Part shown: one piece after another, positions 35,177-44,579 of the stretch | How the letters are laid out: each line of letters opens with the position of its first letter | Numbering within the stretch: the stretch's first letter is position 1 | From: DASXUX01 sp036504595 | Lineage (GTDB): Bacteria; Planctomycetota; SZUA-567; H5-PLA8 | Assembly: GCA_036504595.1 (NCBI GenBank) | Contig: DASXUX010000077.1 | Span: forward strand, 1 to 64,000 | Reading direction: 5' to 3' | Length of the DNA: 64,000 nt | The notes under the pieces: model-generated | What the model saw: the letters and a program-made list of their open reading frames with translations, nothing else | What the model was told of the DNA's origin: nothing | Database searches by the model: none | Program-made: the position numbers and the translations under genes

Positions 35177-36691
35177 TTATCGGCTCCTTCCCTCTTCGTG
35201 AATCTTCCGCAGCAGGACGGACATTTCTTCCGCTATCTTCTCGTTCTCTTTCGCGACGTTCTTCGTCTCGCCGATATCATCGGACAGATTGTAAAGCTGA
35301 CCGTTGGCGGGCGCGGTGTCGCGGGGCTTCTTGTCGCCTTCTTCAAGCTTCACGCGCGCTCGCGGGCCGGCAGGGACCAGTTTCCACGGGCCCTTGCGCA
35401 AGGCGGTGACTTGCGCATGTTCCACCAGCGTCTCGCGGGCGGTTTTTCTTTCACCCAACAGCGCACTGAGCACATTCTGGCTGTCCGGGCCGGCGTCGGC
35501 CGGCAACGTTTGACCCGTCAGCGCGGCGAAGCTGGAGAGGAAATCGATCTGACAGACCAGCGCGTCGCTGACGCCGGGCTTGACCTTCGCCGGCCATCTG
35601 ACGATGAACGGGATGCGCGTGCCGCCTTCGAAGATCGAGTACTTTCCGCCGCGTAGAGGGCCGGCGGGCGTGTGGCCATTCAGCGCGGCCTGAGCGCCAT
35701 CGGCGTAGCCGTCGATGACGACCGGGCCGTTGTCGCTGGTGAAGATCAGCAGCGTGTTGTCCGCAATTTTCAAGCGGTCGAGGGTGGCCATGATCTCTCC
35801 GGCGGCGCCGTCGCACTGCTGCATGACGTCGCCGCGTACGCCGCACTGGCTGCTGCCAGCGTAGCGCTTGCCCGGCACGCGCGGGACGTGAATGTCGTGC
35901 GTGGCCAGATACAGGAAGAAGGGCTTGTCCTTGTTCTGTTCGATGAAGGCGACGGACTTCTTCACCAGCACATCAGCGAGTTCCTCGTCGTTCCAGCGCG
36001 TGGATTTCCCGCCGCTCATGAAACCGATGCGGCCGATGCCGTTGATGATCGTGTTGTCGTGGCCCTGCACGGCCTTCATCTTGAGCAGATCGGGGTTCTC
36101 CTTGCCCGTGGGTTCATCGCCGATCTTCGCGCCGTAGCTGACCTTGATCGGATCCTTTGGGTCCAGGCCGACGATGCGGTGGTTTTCCAGGTACACGCAC
36201 GGCACGCGGTCGCCGGTCGCCGGCATGATAAAGCAGTAGTCGAAGCCGATCTCCAGCGGACCGGGCTTGATCTCGCCGTTCCAGTCCACGTTGCCGTCAC
36301 CAAGGCCCAAGTGCCACTTGCCGACTGCGCCGGTCGTGTAACCGCCTGCTTTGAGCATCGACGGCAGCGTCGTGCTGCCCGGCGGAATGATCAGCGCCGC
36401 GTCGCCGGGCAGAATGCCCGTGCCTTTTTTGCGCCAGGGATACATGCCCGTCAGCAGCGCAAAACGCGAGGGTGTGCAGGTCGCCGATGAGCAGTGGGCG
36501 TCGGTGAAGCGCAGGCCTTGCTCGGCAAGGCGGTCGATGTTCGGCGTCTTGATCTTCGTCGCGCCATAGCAGCCAATGTCGCCGTAGCCGACGTCGTCGG
36601 AGAGAAGCACAATAATGTTGGGCTTCATGGCGTCCGCGGCGATGAGACTGACGGACAGCACGAACAGTGAGAGAAGGACGATCTTGCGCAT
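35177..36691 (-). CDS. Exported sulfatase (formylglycine type)
   Basis: 504 residues, RBS GGAGA. A signal peptide (MRKIVLLSLFVLSVSLIAADA) precedes the sulfatase core NIIVLLSDDVGYGDIGCYGA (metal-binding Asp pair). The maturation motif CTPSR at about 71-75 followed by LLTGMYPWR marks the Cys converted to formylglycine. Later GKWHLGLG and FLYLATHDIHVPRVPGKRY complete the family pattern. It hydrolyses sulfate esters, probably on polysaccharides, in the periplasm. The maturase is not in the window. Confidence 0.93.
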   Translation of the reverse strand: MRKIVLLSLFVLSVSLIAADAMKPNIIVLLSDDVGYGDIGCYGATKIKTPNIDRLAEQGLRFTDAHCSSATCTPSRFALLTGMYPWRKKGTGILPGDAALIIPPGSTTLPSMLKAGGYTTGAVGKWHLGLGDGNVDWNGEIKPGPLEIGFDYCFIMPATGDRVPCVYLENHRIVGLDPKDPIKVSYGAKIGDEPTGKENPDLLKMKAVQGHDNTIINGIGRIGFMSGGKSTRWNDEELADVLVKKSVAFIEQNKDKPFFLYLATHDIHVPRVPGKRYAGSSQCGVRGDVMQQCDGAAGEIMATLDRLKIADNTLLIFTSDNGPVVIDGYADGAQAALNGHTPAGPLRGGKYSIFEGGTRIPFIVRWPAKVKPGVSDALVCQIDFLSSFAALTGQTLPADAGPDSQNVLSALLGERKTARETLVEHAQVTALRKGPWKLVPAGPRARVKLEEGDKKPRDTAPANGQLYNLSDDIGETKNVAKENEKIAEEMSVLLRKIHEEGRSR

Positions 36692-36730
36692 TGGACGATC
36701 TCCGAGGTCTTATGAAGTCTACACCGAAAT

Positions 36731-36770
36731 CCCCTCACCCCTAACCCCTCTCCCTCGCGGGGGAGAGGGG
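36731..36770. repeat. P1 palindrome
   Basis: CCCCTCACCC, CTAACCCCTC arm with a central CCCTCGCGGG and GGGAGAGGGG arm, upstream of the sulfatase. Confidence 0.85.
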
Positions 36771-36798
36771 AATCGGAGCAGCGGGAAACGAACGGCAC

Positions 36799-36818
36799 GC
36801 AATCCAGGAGGATTGCGC
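36799..36818. repeat. Small palindrome CGCAATCC/GGATTGCG
   Basis: Perfect 8-bp stem with 4-base AGGA loop; a similar CGCAATCCTCCCGGATTGCG lies at 63359-63378. Confidence 0.75.
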
Positions 36819-36867
36819 TACTTCAGACTACGTGGCACGAACTGGCGGGGCGTGTTACAGTATCGCG

Positions 36868-37866
36868 ATGATATGGCGCAGGCAGAATCTGGCCGCGGCG
36901 CTGGTTTGCCCCGACTGCCGCAAACCTCTTATCGGCACGGAGGCCGGCGCTACCCCGGAAGCACCGACCGTATTGCGTTGCGAGCAGTGCAGCCACAGCT
37001 TTAGTACTGAAAGTGGCGCGATTAAGTTGTGGCCGCCAAGCCGCATGGCAGATCTGGCCGCGCGCGTGAGCGGCTTTCAGCAGCCGCATGCCGGAGTTCG
37101 TTCGAACTGGCTGCTTCGAGCGCTGCTGGCGCCCAACCCGATTTGCGATCCCGACGGCAAGCGCCGAAATGCCCGCGTTAAAGCCGCGTTGTCGCAAGGG
37201 TTGGTCGTGAATCTCGGGTCAAAAGCTATGGATTGGGGCGAACATATCGTGAGCCTTGATCTGGTGGCGCCGGCAGATGGTGCCACGGATGCGGCGGAGC
37301 GTCCGTTTGCTCCGCCTCATCCGTGCCAGCACGCGAGGAGCACGGATGAGTCCGCGCCAAACGAACGGCGCGCACACATCCGTGGCACCACCATCGACGT
37401 CCTGGCGGATATCGAGCGTTTGCCGTTTGCTGACGGCAGCGTCGATGGCGTGATTTGCACGTACGTGCTGGAACATGTCGGCGACGCGCAGGCGTGCATC
37501 GCTGAAATCCAGCGAGTGGTCAAGCCGGGTGGGCAGGTGTACGTGACCGTTCCGTTTTTGTTCCCGACGCATCCCGACCCGCTGGACCGCTGGCGCTGGA
37601 CGCTGGACGGACTGCGCTTTTCGTTTCAGCCGTTTGAGGAAATCGAAGCCGGCAGCAGCGGCGGCCCGTTCTCCGCGATCGTGTCGAGTTTGCCGACGCA
37701 GCTCGCGTCGATGTTCTCGAACTTCTATCTCTTTAACATCGTCCGCGGCGTGCTGGGCTGGCTGCTGTGGCCGGTGAAGTTTCTGGATTACTTGGCGTGG
37801 CGTTCGAAGAGAGCCTACATGGCGCCCGCGAACTTTTTCTTTTGGGGGCGAAAACGAGGAGCGTAG
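36868..37866 (+). CDS. Methyltransferase with N-terminal zinc ribbon
   Basis: About 332 residues from ATG 36868 (GTG 36832 is possible). A zinc ribbon (VCPDCRKPL...LRCEQCSHSF) at about 10-40 resembles Trm112-like tips. The SAM fold shows VVNLGSKAMDWGEHIVSLDL (motif I region) and later IERLPFADGSVDGVICTYVLEHVGD and VKPGGQVYVTVPFLFP. Between the first strand pair and LADIERLPF there is an extra segment of about 40 residues, encoded by a compound palindrome (37276-37396). The C-terminus has a hydrophobic region (YLFNIVRGVLGWLLWPVKFL) that may touch the membrane. It precedes the WecA-like gene on the same strand. Confidence 0.8.
   Translation: MIWRRQNLAAALVCPDCRKPLIGTEAGATPEAPTVLRCEQCSHSFSTESGAIKLWPPSRMADLAARVSGFQQPHAGVRSNWLLRALLAPNPICDPDGKRRNARVKAALSQGLVVNLGSKAMDWGEHIVSLDLVAPADGATDAAERPFAPPHPCQHARSTDESAPNERRAHIRGTTIDVLADIERLPFADGSVDGVICTYVLEHVGDAQACIAEIQRVVKPGGQVYVTVPFLFPTHPDPLDRWRWTLDGLRFSFQPFEEIEAGSSGGPFSAIVSSLPTQLASMFSNFYLFNIVRGVLGWLLWPVKFLDYLAWRSKRAYMAPANFFFWGRKRGA
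37276..37396. repeat. In-frame compound P2 palindrome
   Basis: Outer arms GGTGCCACGGATG (37279-37291) and CATCCGTGGCACC (37378-37390) are perfect inverses; inside, GGCGGAGC (37293-37300) pairs with GCTCCGCC (37309-37316). The element is read through in frame by the methyltransferase. Confidence 0.8.
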
Positions 37867-37904
37867 CGATCGGAATGCAAGGCTTGTACGTAGCACTTTT
37901 GGGA

Positions 37905-38056
37905 GTGTGGCACGGGCAGGCCGCTGGAGCGTCTTTTTTGCTCCAGCGGATTGCCCGTGCAGAGGCGCGCGGGATTCACGGGCAATCCGCGCCGCGAACA
38001 GCCGTCGGTCCTTGATACCGGCGCACCATACGCGGCGCGGCCTGCCCGTGCCACAC
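37905..38056. repeat. Compound P2 palindrome
   Basis: Outer arms of 18 bp (GTGTGGCACGGGCAGGCC, 37905-37922, with 38039-38056). Inner hairpins: CCGCTGGAGC/GCTCCAGCGG (37921-37949) and TTGCCCGTG/CACGGGCAA (37951-37985). Same architecture as the coding copy at 37276-37396. Confidence 0.85.
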
Positions 38057-38089
38057 TGCGTTGAAAGAAACACCGGGCCGGGAGAGTTT

Positions 38090-39214
38090 GTGGAACTTGC
38101 TGCGTTAATCATTGCTCTTGCCGCCGCGATCGTGGCGCTTGTCTTTACGCCGCTGGTGCGAAAGCTAGCGCTGAAGGTGGGCTTTGTCGATCGGCCGGGC
38201 GAGCGCAAAATCCATGACCGCGAGATCGCCTATGGCGGCGGCTTTGCGGTCGCGCTGGCGATGGTCGCTGTCGGCACGGCCGCCCTCTTCATTACGCGCG
38301 ACATGGGCTTCGGCGCGGCGCGGGACGATCTGGCGCCGCCGGAATTTCTGGTGCTGGGGCTCGGTTCGCTGGGCGCTCTGCTGCTGGGCTGGTACGACGA
38401 CAAGGTAAAGCTCTCGCCGTACGCAAAGCTCGCGGGACAGTTCGTGCTGGCCATCGGCGCAGTGGCGGGCGGCGTGCGGATTACGGCTCTGGTGGGCGAC
38501 ACGTGGGTGATGAAAAGCGTTACCGTGCTGTGGATCGTGCTGATCACCAACAGCTTCAATCTGCTGGACAACATGGACGGCCTGTGCGCGGGAACCGGCG
38601 CGATCGCGGCCTCCGTGCTGGCGATCGTGGCGATGGGCAGCGGACAGTGGGCGCTCACCCTCGCACTGATGGCTCTGGCCGGCGCGTGTTTGGGATTCAT
38701 GCGCTACAACCGGGCGCCTGCGTCGATTTTCCTGGGAGATGCCGGCTCGCTTTTCATCGGCTTCCTGATGGCGTGCTTCACGGTGCTCGTCACGTATTAC
38801 CATTACAAAGGCGGAAGCCATCTGGCGGTCGGCATTCCGATCCTCGTGCTGGCGATCCCGCTGTACGATACACTTTCTGTGATTCTGATTCGCTTGAAGG
38901 AACGCCGGCCGATCATGCGCGGCGACACGTCGCATTTCTCGCACCGGTTGGTCGATCTGGGAATGACGCGCGGACAGGCCGTCGCAACGATTCACCTGGC
39001 GTGCCTGGCGATCGGCCTGCCTGCCACCGTGTTGACGCAGCTCAGCGAATCGAGCGGCTTTTTGATTCTCGGCCAGGCGGCGCTCGTGCTGACGATTGTT
39101 GCGTTGCTGGAACGCGCCGGCCGCAATCGCGCCAAGGCCAACGGAGAGAATGGGTTCTGGTCCGTGGCGGAGAAGAAACCCGAGCCGAAACGCGAAGAGG
39201 CGGAGACGAAGTAA
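38090..39214 (+). CDS. WecA/MraY-type phosphosugar transferase
   Basis: 374 residues from GTG 38090 (GGGAG upstream; the longer frame upstream is palindrome sequence). About 10 membrane segments. Motifs: VDRPGERKIHDREIAYGGG after the first helix, GWYDDKVKLSP (catalytic DD), ITNSFNLLDNMDGLCAG (NxxNxxDGIDG-like), FLGDAGSLFIGF and the cytoplasmic RGDTSHFSHRLVDLGM (HxxHR-like loop). It transfers a sugar-1-phosphate from a UDP-sugar to polyprenyl phosphate and starts O-antigen or cell-wall glycan synthesis. The tail is basic/acidic and soluble. Followed by an O-antigen-ligase-like gene. Confidence 0.92.
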   Translation: MELAALIIALAAAIVALVFTPLVRKLALKVGFVDRPGERKIHDREIAYGGGFAVALAMVAVGTAALFITRDMGFGAARDDLAPPEFLVLGLGSLGALLLGWYDDKVKLSPYAKLAGQFVLAIGAVAGGVRITALVGDTWVMKSVTVLWIVLITNSFNLLDNMDGLCAGTGAIAASVLAIVAMGSGQWALTLALMALAGACLGFMRYNRAPASIFLGDAGSLFIGFLMACFTVLVTYYHYKGGSHLAVGIPILVLAIPLYDTLSVILIRLKERRPIMRGDTSHFSHRLVDLGMTRGQAVATIHLACLAIGLPATVLTQLSESSGFLILGQAALVLTIVALLERAGRNRAKANGENGFWSVAEKKPEPKREEAETK

Positions 39215-39278
39215 TTCAAAATTCAAAGCGCAAAATTGAGGCTTGTGACGGGTGACGGGTGACGAGTGACGGGTGAAG
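39213..39278. repeat. H7 array: AATTCAA and GTGACGG units
   Basis: AATTCAA-type units followed by GTGACGG, GTGACGG, GTGACGA, GTGACGG in register. The same two-part composition occurs at 29767-29835. Confidence 0.85.
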
Positions 39279-39325
39279 CGGCTGCGATTTAGCCGTGGCA
39301 GCGTAAGCCAAGAGCACAACGCGAG

Positions 39326-42043
39326 ATGCCTTCCATCGAACAACCTACCGCTGTTGCCCGCCCCGTGTGGAGAACCTCCGCCCAGCGTTCTCTGCTGACG
39401 GGGGCCTGTCTGCTGGCGGGGATGTACTTTGTCACGCGCGCGATGGCCAACCAGTTCATGCCGTATAGCGGCGACGCGGCGTTCTCCGGAGCGGTGTGTT
39501 TGCTCTTTGCCGCAAGCGTCGGGGCGCTGGCGTTGCTCAAGCCATCGACCGGCGCGCCTCGAAGTTTGCTGCTGCTGGGCGTGCTCGGCGCGGGGCTGTA
39601 CGTCAGCGGGCTGCTGCGTTCGCCGAACTTGGGCGTGGGCGTTCCGCTGGCGTGCGACGGCGCGATGTATCTGCTGCTGCTTCTTTGCGGCTATGCGATC
39701 GCGCAACAGGACGACGCTGAGTGGAGCGACAGCCTCCTGCATCTTTTCAGTCGCGCGCTGGTGGCGATGATCGTCGTCGAGGCGCTTGCGGCAATTTGGC
39801 AACGTTATGTCGATCTGCCGTGGCTGCACCAACAGGTCGCCGCCGGACGGGAGATGTTGCCAACGCAGCTTCAAAGCACGGCGGGCCTGCTGCGCTTCCA
39901 AGGCACGGATGTCTTCGGCACATTCGGTAATCCGAATTCGCTGGCGGCATACCTGGTCATCGGCGTCTGGCTCCTCGCCGGCCTGACGTGGGACGGTTCC
40001 CTGCGCCGGCGCATCACGGGAGCGGTGCTGCTCGTTCCGCTCGTCTGGGCGTTGCTGCTGACGCATTCGAAAGGCGGGTTGGTCGCCTGCGCGGTGGGCG
40101 CGTGGTTCTTTTTCAGCCAGCGCGTCAGTGGGCGGTGGCCGGCGTTCAAACGTCCGCTGATTACCTTGACGATCATCGGCTTTGTGCTCGCGAGCGTGGT
40201 GCTGGCGCTGGCGTGCACGGGCGAGCTTGAACTCGGCGCGTCCATGCAGGTGCGCCTTGACTACTGGCGCGTGGCGTGGCGCATGATCGCGCAGCGGCCG
40301 CTCGACGGCGTGGGCCTCGGCGGCTTCGCCGAATGGTATCCGTTCTTTAAGACGCTCACCGGCACGGAGACCCGCGAAGCTCACAACGATTACGTGCACC
40401 TGTTTGCCGAACTCGGCGTGCTCGCGCCCGTCGTTTATCTGACGCTTTGGGGCGTTTTGCTGAAAGCGGGTGGGCGCAGTTCCGCTGTCGAAAAAATAGG
40501 TGCGACAGAGACAACCGACCATCGCGAGCGGCTCGTCATTCTGGGCGGCGTCGCCGGGTTTGTGATGCTTGACATTGCCTTTCAGCCGCTAAATGCCGCG
40601 GAGGTCTGGCGCTTGTTTGGGGGCCAGGTCAATGCACACACGCTGTTCGCCGTCCTGCAAACTGTCGCGCTCCCTGTTTTGTTCGGCTGCGTGGTGGTGG
40701 GGCTACGCAAACCTAACCCCCCGACCCCCTTCCCTAGGAGGGAAGGGGGAGACGGCGAAGCGATCGCATGGCGGCATGGGTTCTGTGCGGCGGCGGGGGC
40801 GTTGCTGGTGCATCAGCTCGTGGATTTTGATTTTCGGGCGCAAGCGGTGATGGGCGGCATGTTGCTGCTGGCGGGAATGATTTGCGGAAGGCCCCCTCAC
40901 CCCCAGTCCCTCTCCCTCGCGGGGGAGGGGGGAGCCGGAGCGGCCCCTCAACCAGCGTTGCAGACCAAGCCGCGCGAGGGGAGGGGAAACTGGGCCTGGG
41001 CGATCGTCGCGCTCGCGCTGCTTCTGCTTCCGGGCGCGGTTTATGTTCCAATAGTCTCCGGGATGGCGCGCATGGCGGCGGAATGGCGCGAGCAGGAATT
41101 GCGCGAGACGCCGCGGCCGGAAGATCCGCCCCTGGATCGGAAAGTTGCGCGCGAAGACATTGTGGCTCTGCGCCAAAGCGCCGTGGACGCCGCGCCGTTC
41201 GACTCCGCGGCGTGGATCGATCTGGCCGGCGCCTATGAATCGCTGCAAGCGGCAATCGGATCGCGAAAATACCAGGGCGAAATCCTGCGGTGTCTTCAGG
41301 AAGCCGAGCGCCTTCGGCCACTGGCCGCGTATCCCAAATCCCTGCTCGGCGATTACTACCTGCGAGCGGGCATGCGCGCGCGAGGGAATCGCGACGAGGC
41401 CACGGTCGCGTGGGAAAAGGCGGCGGAGTTTCACCAGAAAGCCGCGGAGCGCTACCCGCTCGCGCCGGGTTACGCGCTGGCGGCGGGCGATTCGCTGCTG
41501 CTGCTGGGGCGCACCGGCGACGCGGCGGCGTGGTATTGGCGCGCGTTTGAAGCCGACATCGGCATCGGCGACGTGAACGTGCGCCTGAGCGCGGCGTTCA
41601 CCGATCCGCAGTCCGGCGCGTTGCCGCGGCACGGCCTTGACGGTGAAATCATCCTGGAGTTGGATCGCGCTCTGTCGAAGCAATCTTCGGGTGCAGCGTC
41701 CGCAATCGTGCGAGGCATCGGCTTGCGGCGCATGATTGCGTTCGCGGCGATGATTCACGAAGCACGCCGAGCCGGCGGCATGAGCGGCCTGTTATCGAAA
41801 TTCGGCGGCGAACTGATCGAAAGCGGCCCTTACCTGCTGGCGAACGTCACCACCATTCCGGATCTCGCGCACGCGGCATTTCTGATCGCGATGAGCTATG
41901 AGCTTGCTCCGGGAAATCCGAACAAGGCCAGAGCGTGGACGCTGGCGCGGGAGTATCAGCAGTGGTCGCTCTTAAAAAACACGCCGGGAACGCAGCCTTA
42001 CATCTTTGATTATTGTCTCGCGAAATTCGGGAGCACTCGGTAG
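39326..42043 (+). CDS. O-antigen ligase-like protein with C-terminal TPR-like region
   Basis: 905 residues. Residues about 15-540 contain some 12 membrane segments with the Wzy_C/O-antigen ligase landmark RLDYWRVAWRMIAQRPLDGVG followed by GGFAEWYPF and ETREAHNDYVHLFAELGV (the periplasmic loop with conserved Arg and His). Residues about 590-900 form helical repeats (AAWIDLAGAYESLQAA, EILRCLQEAERLRPLAAYPK) typical of TPR regions. It polymerises or ligates lipid-linked glycan. Two P1 elements are read in frame between helices (about 40711-40754 and 40892-40938), adding NPPTPFPRREGG and PPHPQSLSLAGEGG peptides. Confidence 0.85.
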   Translation: MPSIEQPTAVARPVWRTSAQRSLLTGACLLAGMYFVTRAMANQFMPYSGDAAFSGAVCLLFAASVGALALLKPSTGAPRSLLLLGVLGAGLYVSGLLRSPNLGVGVPLACDGAMYLLLLLCGYAIAQQDDAEWSDSLLHLFSRALVAMIVVEALAAIWQRYVDLPWLHQQVAAGREMLPTQLQSTAGLLRFQGTDVFGTFGNPNSLAAYLVIGVWLLAGLTWDGSLRRRITGAVLLVPLVWALLLTHSKGGLVACAVGAWFFFSQRVSGRWPAFKRPLITLTIIGFVLASVVLALACTGELELGASMQVRLDYWRVAWRMIAQRPLDGVGLGGFAEWYPFFKTLTGTETREAHNDYVHLFAELGVLAPVVYLTLWGVLLKAGGRSSAVEKIGATETTDHRERLVILGGVAGFVMLDIAFQPLNAAEVWRLFGGQVNAHTLFAVLQTVALPVLFGCVVVGLRKPNPPTPFPRREGGDGEAIAWRHGFCAAAGALLVHQLVDFDFRAQAVMGGMLLLAGMICGRPPHPQSLSLAGEGGAGAAPQPALQTKPREGRGNWAWAIVALALLLLPGAVYVPIVSGMARMAAEWREQELRETPRPEDPPLDRKVAREDIVALRQSAVDAAPFDSAAWIDLAGAYESLQAAIGSRKYQGEILRCLQEAERLRPLAAYPKSLLGDYYLRAGMRARGNRDEATVAWEKAAEFHQKAAERYPLAPGYALAAGDSLLLLGRTGDAAAWYWRAFEADIGIGDVNVRLSAAFTDPQSGALPRHGLDGEIILELDRALSKQSSGAASAIVRGIGLRRMIAFAAMIHEARRAGGMSGLLSKFGGELIESGPYLLANVTTIPDLAHAAFLIAMSYELAPGNPNKARAWTLAREYQQWSLLKNTPGTQPYIFDYCLAKFGSTR
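40711..40754. repeat. In-frame P1 palindrome
   Basis: An 11-bp perfect stem (CCCCCTTCCCT, 40725-40735, with 40739-40749) inside the O-antigen-ligase gene. Confidence 0.85.
40892..40938. repeat. In-frame P1 palindrome
   Basis: CCCCCTCACC-type arm, CCCTCGCGGG centre, GGGAGGGGGG arm; second P1 copy in the same gene. Confidence 0.85.
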
Positions 42044-42078
42044 GGCGGGTGGCGGGGATGATGTCGGAAGTCAACCGA

Positions 42079-44226
42079 TCACATCCCCCGCGTCAGGTCC
42101 GCGAAGATCAGTGGGCGCTGGAGCATCAGCGCGTGATTATCCAGGACCGTGTTGCTCAATTCTGGCGAAACGAAGAAACGGAAACGGAAGGTGTGTTCGC
42201 CCTGGTCGGCGACCGTCACGCGGGCAGCGGCGGCGGGGTGGGGGTCGTGGTGGGCCAGCAGCGGACTGCGCAGGAGCGTCAGGCGGACGCGCTCGGGCGT
42301 GGCGTCCAGCGCGAAGACATCGGGGCAGACGATGCCGGCGCGCGGGCTGTCCTTCAACTCGAGCAGGGTCCAATCGCGCAGGGGGCGCTCCTTGCCGGCG
42401 CATTCGCGGATGAGTGCGCCGCCCATTACGCCATCGGTGCGTTGAATAATCTGGCCGGGCGACCAAGTCAGCTTCAGGACTTTGTGGCGTTCGGTCCAGA
42501 AGACGCGAAGGAGGAGTTCGGCGAAATTCTCCTCGGCGTAAACGCGGTATTCGGCCGTGAGGTCGCTCCGGCCAATGCGGCCGTGCTGGATTAACGAACT
42601 CATCAGCGGTCCGCGATCGACGAGTTGCGGCGGATTCCATTCGGCAGTGTGCCACGGGCAGCCTTCGTTTGTTGTTGGCTGCCCGTGCGGTTCGCTGTAG
42701 CGATCGATGCCGTGAGACCAGGTGTCGGTCGGGTCATCGATGAGCTGAAGCTGCGGAAGTGGAACTTCATGCGAGGCGAAGCGCAATGTACCGGCCGAAA
42801 TGTTCGCGCCGACAAGCGGCGTCTTGATTTCAGCGGGATCCTGCGCCGTGGCAGGTCCGACGCCCCCGGGCTGCGTGCCGCCGCTGGTGGCGTCAACGCG
42901 TAGCACGCAGAGTTGCCGGGGTGCTACGGAAAGGCGCGTCAGGATGCGCGTGAGATTCGCGCACGTCGCTTCGGATTCCATCATCTGGCAGGGGACGGGG
43001 TGGCCTTGTTCATCGAGCAGACGCCACGACGGCTGCCACTGGCGCCAGTCGAGCCACGGTTCGAAGAACGCGTATCCGTTGAAGGACTCGTCAGAGGCGT
43101 TGAAGAAGACCAGGCGCTGCAGTTTTTCTCCGACCAGATGATTGAGCATCTGCCGGAGACCGAGGTGGATTTCTTCGTCGGCCACGGCGGCGGCGGCGCC
43201 GAGTTGATCGGCAATTTGCTTGTATGCGGAGGGAATGCAGGTGCCGCCGAGCGTGTCGTGGAAGTGGTTGAAGCAGACGTGCTGCCAGGCTTCGACGTGG
43301 CGGGCGTGTTCGGAGCGGCGGCGGATGCGCTTGTCGGTGCTGACGATCTCGGCCTGTGCGAGCAGGTGTTCCGCTCGGCGGACGGCAGTCTTCACGCCAC
43401 GGTGAACGGTGTAACAGCCGATGGCGTGGTGCTGCAGTTCGCCGGTGACGAGCGGCAGCGCGGCAAATTGTTCGGCGATAGCTTTGAAGAACTGATCGGG
43501 CGTCGAGAAGACCAGTCGCCAGCCATCGACGGCGCGCTCGTTTTCGCGGCACCAGGCGATCTGCGCTTCGGTGGGGCCGCCGCCGTGATCGCCGACGCCG
43601 ACGAAACACATCGTGTGTTCGATACCAGGCGGCAGATTGGTCGTCGCCGCATTCACGTGTTCGAGCGTGATCTGCTGGCCTTGCGTGTAGGCAGCGGCGA
43701 TGCGGAAGGTGAGCACTTCGGGGCCGTTTTCGTCGCCGCGCCAGCGGAACAGGCGCGCGGGCAAGTCCATCTCGTGTTCCTGCGGGCGCATCATCACGTA
43801 GCAGCTTTGTCCAGCGTCGCGCATGAGCCGCGGCAGGCACGCCGCGTGGCCGAAGGTGTCGATGTTGTAGGCCACCGTGGGAAAAATGTTGAAGCGGGAA
43901 AGGAAGTACTCGCGGCCCAGTTCGATCTGGTGCCGCATGGCGAAATCGCTGGGCAGGTTGCAGTCGGGCTGAATCCACCAACCGCCGACGAGATTCCACC
44001 GGCCGCTCTTGACGTGAGCCGCGATGCGTTCGAAGAGGTCTGGCGCGACGCGTTCGATCTGCTGATAGACCCACGCTTCGCCCTGGCTGAAGAAAATGTC
44101 GGGGTGTTTTTCGAGTCTCTCGCACGCGCTGCGGCACGTGGCCAGCGCGGCGTCGAGCCCCGACTGCCACGGCCAGAGCCAGATGGGATCGATGTGGGCG
44201 TTGAGGATGACGTGGATGGTTTTCAT
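42079..44226 (-). CDS. Alpha-mannosidase, GH38 family
   Basis: 715 residues from ATG 44226. The N-terminus has the GH38 zinc site HVILNAHIDPIWLWPWQSG, and YNIDTFGHAACLP carries the nucleophile Asp; VGVGDHGGGPT is also characteristic. The middle domain and beta-sandwich C-terminal region (WRLLDEQGHPVPCQMMESE, GTLRFASHEVPLPQ, SPGQIIQRTDGVM) match the family. No signal peptide is visible, so it is probably cytoplasmic and acts on imported oligosaccharides. A P2 hairpin in the C-terminal domain encodes GQPTTNEGCPWHT. Convergent with the O-antigen ligase. Confidence 0.9.
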   Translation of the reverse strand: MKTIHVILNAHIDPIWLWPWQSGLDAALATCRSACERLEKHPDIFFSQGEAWVYQQIERVAPDLFERIAAHVKSGRWNLVGGWWIQPDCNLPSDFAMRHQIELGREYFLSRFNIFPTVAYNIDTFGHAACLPRLMRDAGQSCYVMMRPQEHEMDLPARLFRWRGDENGPEVLTFRIAAAYTQGQQITLEHVNAATTNLPPGIEHTMCFVGVGDHGGGPTEAQIAWCRENERAVDGWRLVFSTPDQFFKAIAEQFAALPLVTGELQHHAIGCYTVHRGVKTAVRRAEHLLAQAEIVSTDKRIRRRSEHARHVEAWQHVCFNHFHDTLGGTCIPSAYKQIADQLGAAAAVADEEIHLGLRQMLNHLVGEKLQRLVFFNASDESFNGYAFFEPWLDWRQWQPSWRLLDEQGHPVPCQMMESEATCANLTRILTRLSVAPRQLCVLRVDATSGGTQPGGVGPATAQDPAEIKTPLVGANISAGTLRFASHEVPLPQLQLIDDPTDTWSHGIDRYSEPHGQPTTNEGCPWHTAEWNPPQLVDRGPLMSSLIQHGRIGRSDLTAEYRVYAEENFAELLLRVFWTERHKVLKLTWSPGQIIQRTDGVMGGALIRECAGKERPLRDWTLLELKDSPRAGIVCPDVFALDATPERVRLTLLRSPLLAHHDPHPAAAARVTVADQGEHTFRFRFFVSPELSNTVLDNHALMLQRPLIFADLTRGM
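42653..42687. repeat. In-frame P2 hairpin in GH38 gene
   Basis: A perfect 11-bp stem (CACGGGCAGCC, 42653-42663, with 42677-42687) and a 13-base loop. Confidence 0.85.
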
Positions 44227-44345
44227 CGCTGGATGCTCCGCAAAACAAGCAGCGTACATTGTGTCGGCGCAGATGCCAGCAATGGGTGACCATTGACTGT
44301 TCAAGTTTCCGGACATATCATTTTGACAGACGACGAGGGCCGCCG

Positions 44346-44579
44346 ATGAAAGCCAGAAAATATACCATTGTCGTGACGCGAGATTTGGAAGACCCGCGAG
44401 GCGTGTACAACGCCACCGTTCCGGCGATTCGCGGCTGCCACACGTGGGGATTCACCAGAGCCGAGGCGTTCAAGAACGCGCGGGAGGCCATTCAGTGCTG
44501 CCTTGACGCAATGATCGCCAATCATGAGCGCCTTCCCGAGCAGGCAGGCACCAAGGATGTGGAAATCAAAATCGCGTGA
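44346..44579 (+). CDS. hicB: HicB-like antitoxin
   Basis: 77 residues from ATG 44346. The HicB partial RNase-H-like fold is visible: YTIVVTRDLEDPRGVYNATV, AIRGCHTWGFTRAEAFKNAREAI. It lacks an added DNA-binding domain, so it is a short-type HicB. It ends TGA at 44577-44579, overlapping the GTG start of the HicA gene by four bases (GTGA), which couples translation. It should bind and block the HicA ribonuclease. Confidence 0.85.
   Translation: MKARKYTIVVTRDLEDPRGVYNATVPAIRGCHTWGFTRAEAFKNAREAIQCCLDAMIANHERLPEQAGTKDVEIKIA

Noticed and set aside
38165..40522. A 785-codon minus-strand frame and similar long frames at 26753-29035 and 30824-32479
   Set aside because: Antisense to membrane proteins with clear families; the translations are charged, low-complexity shadows.
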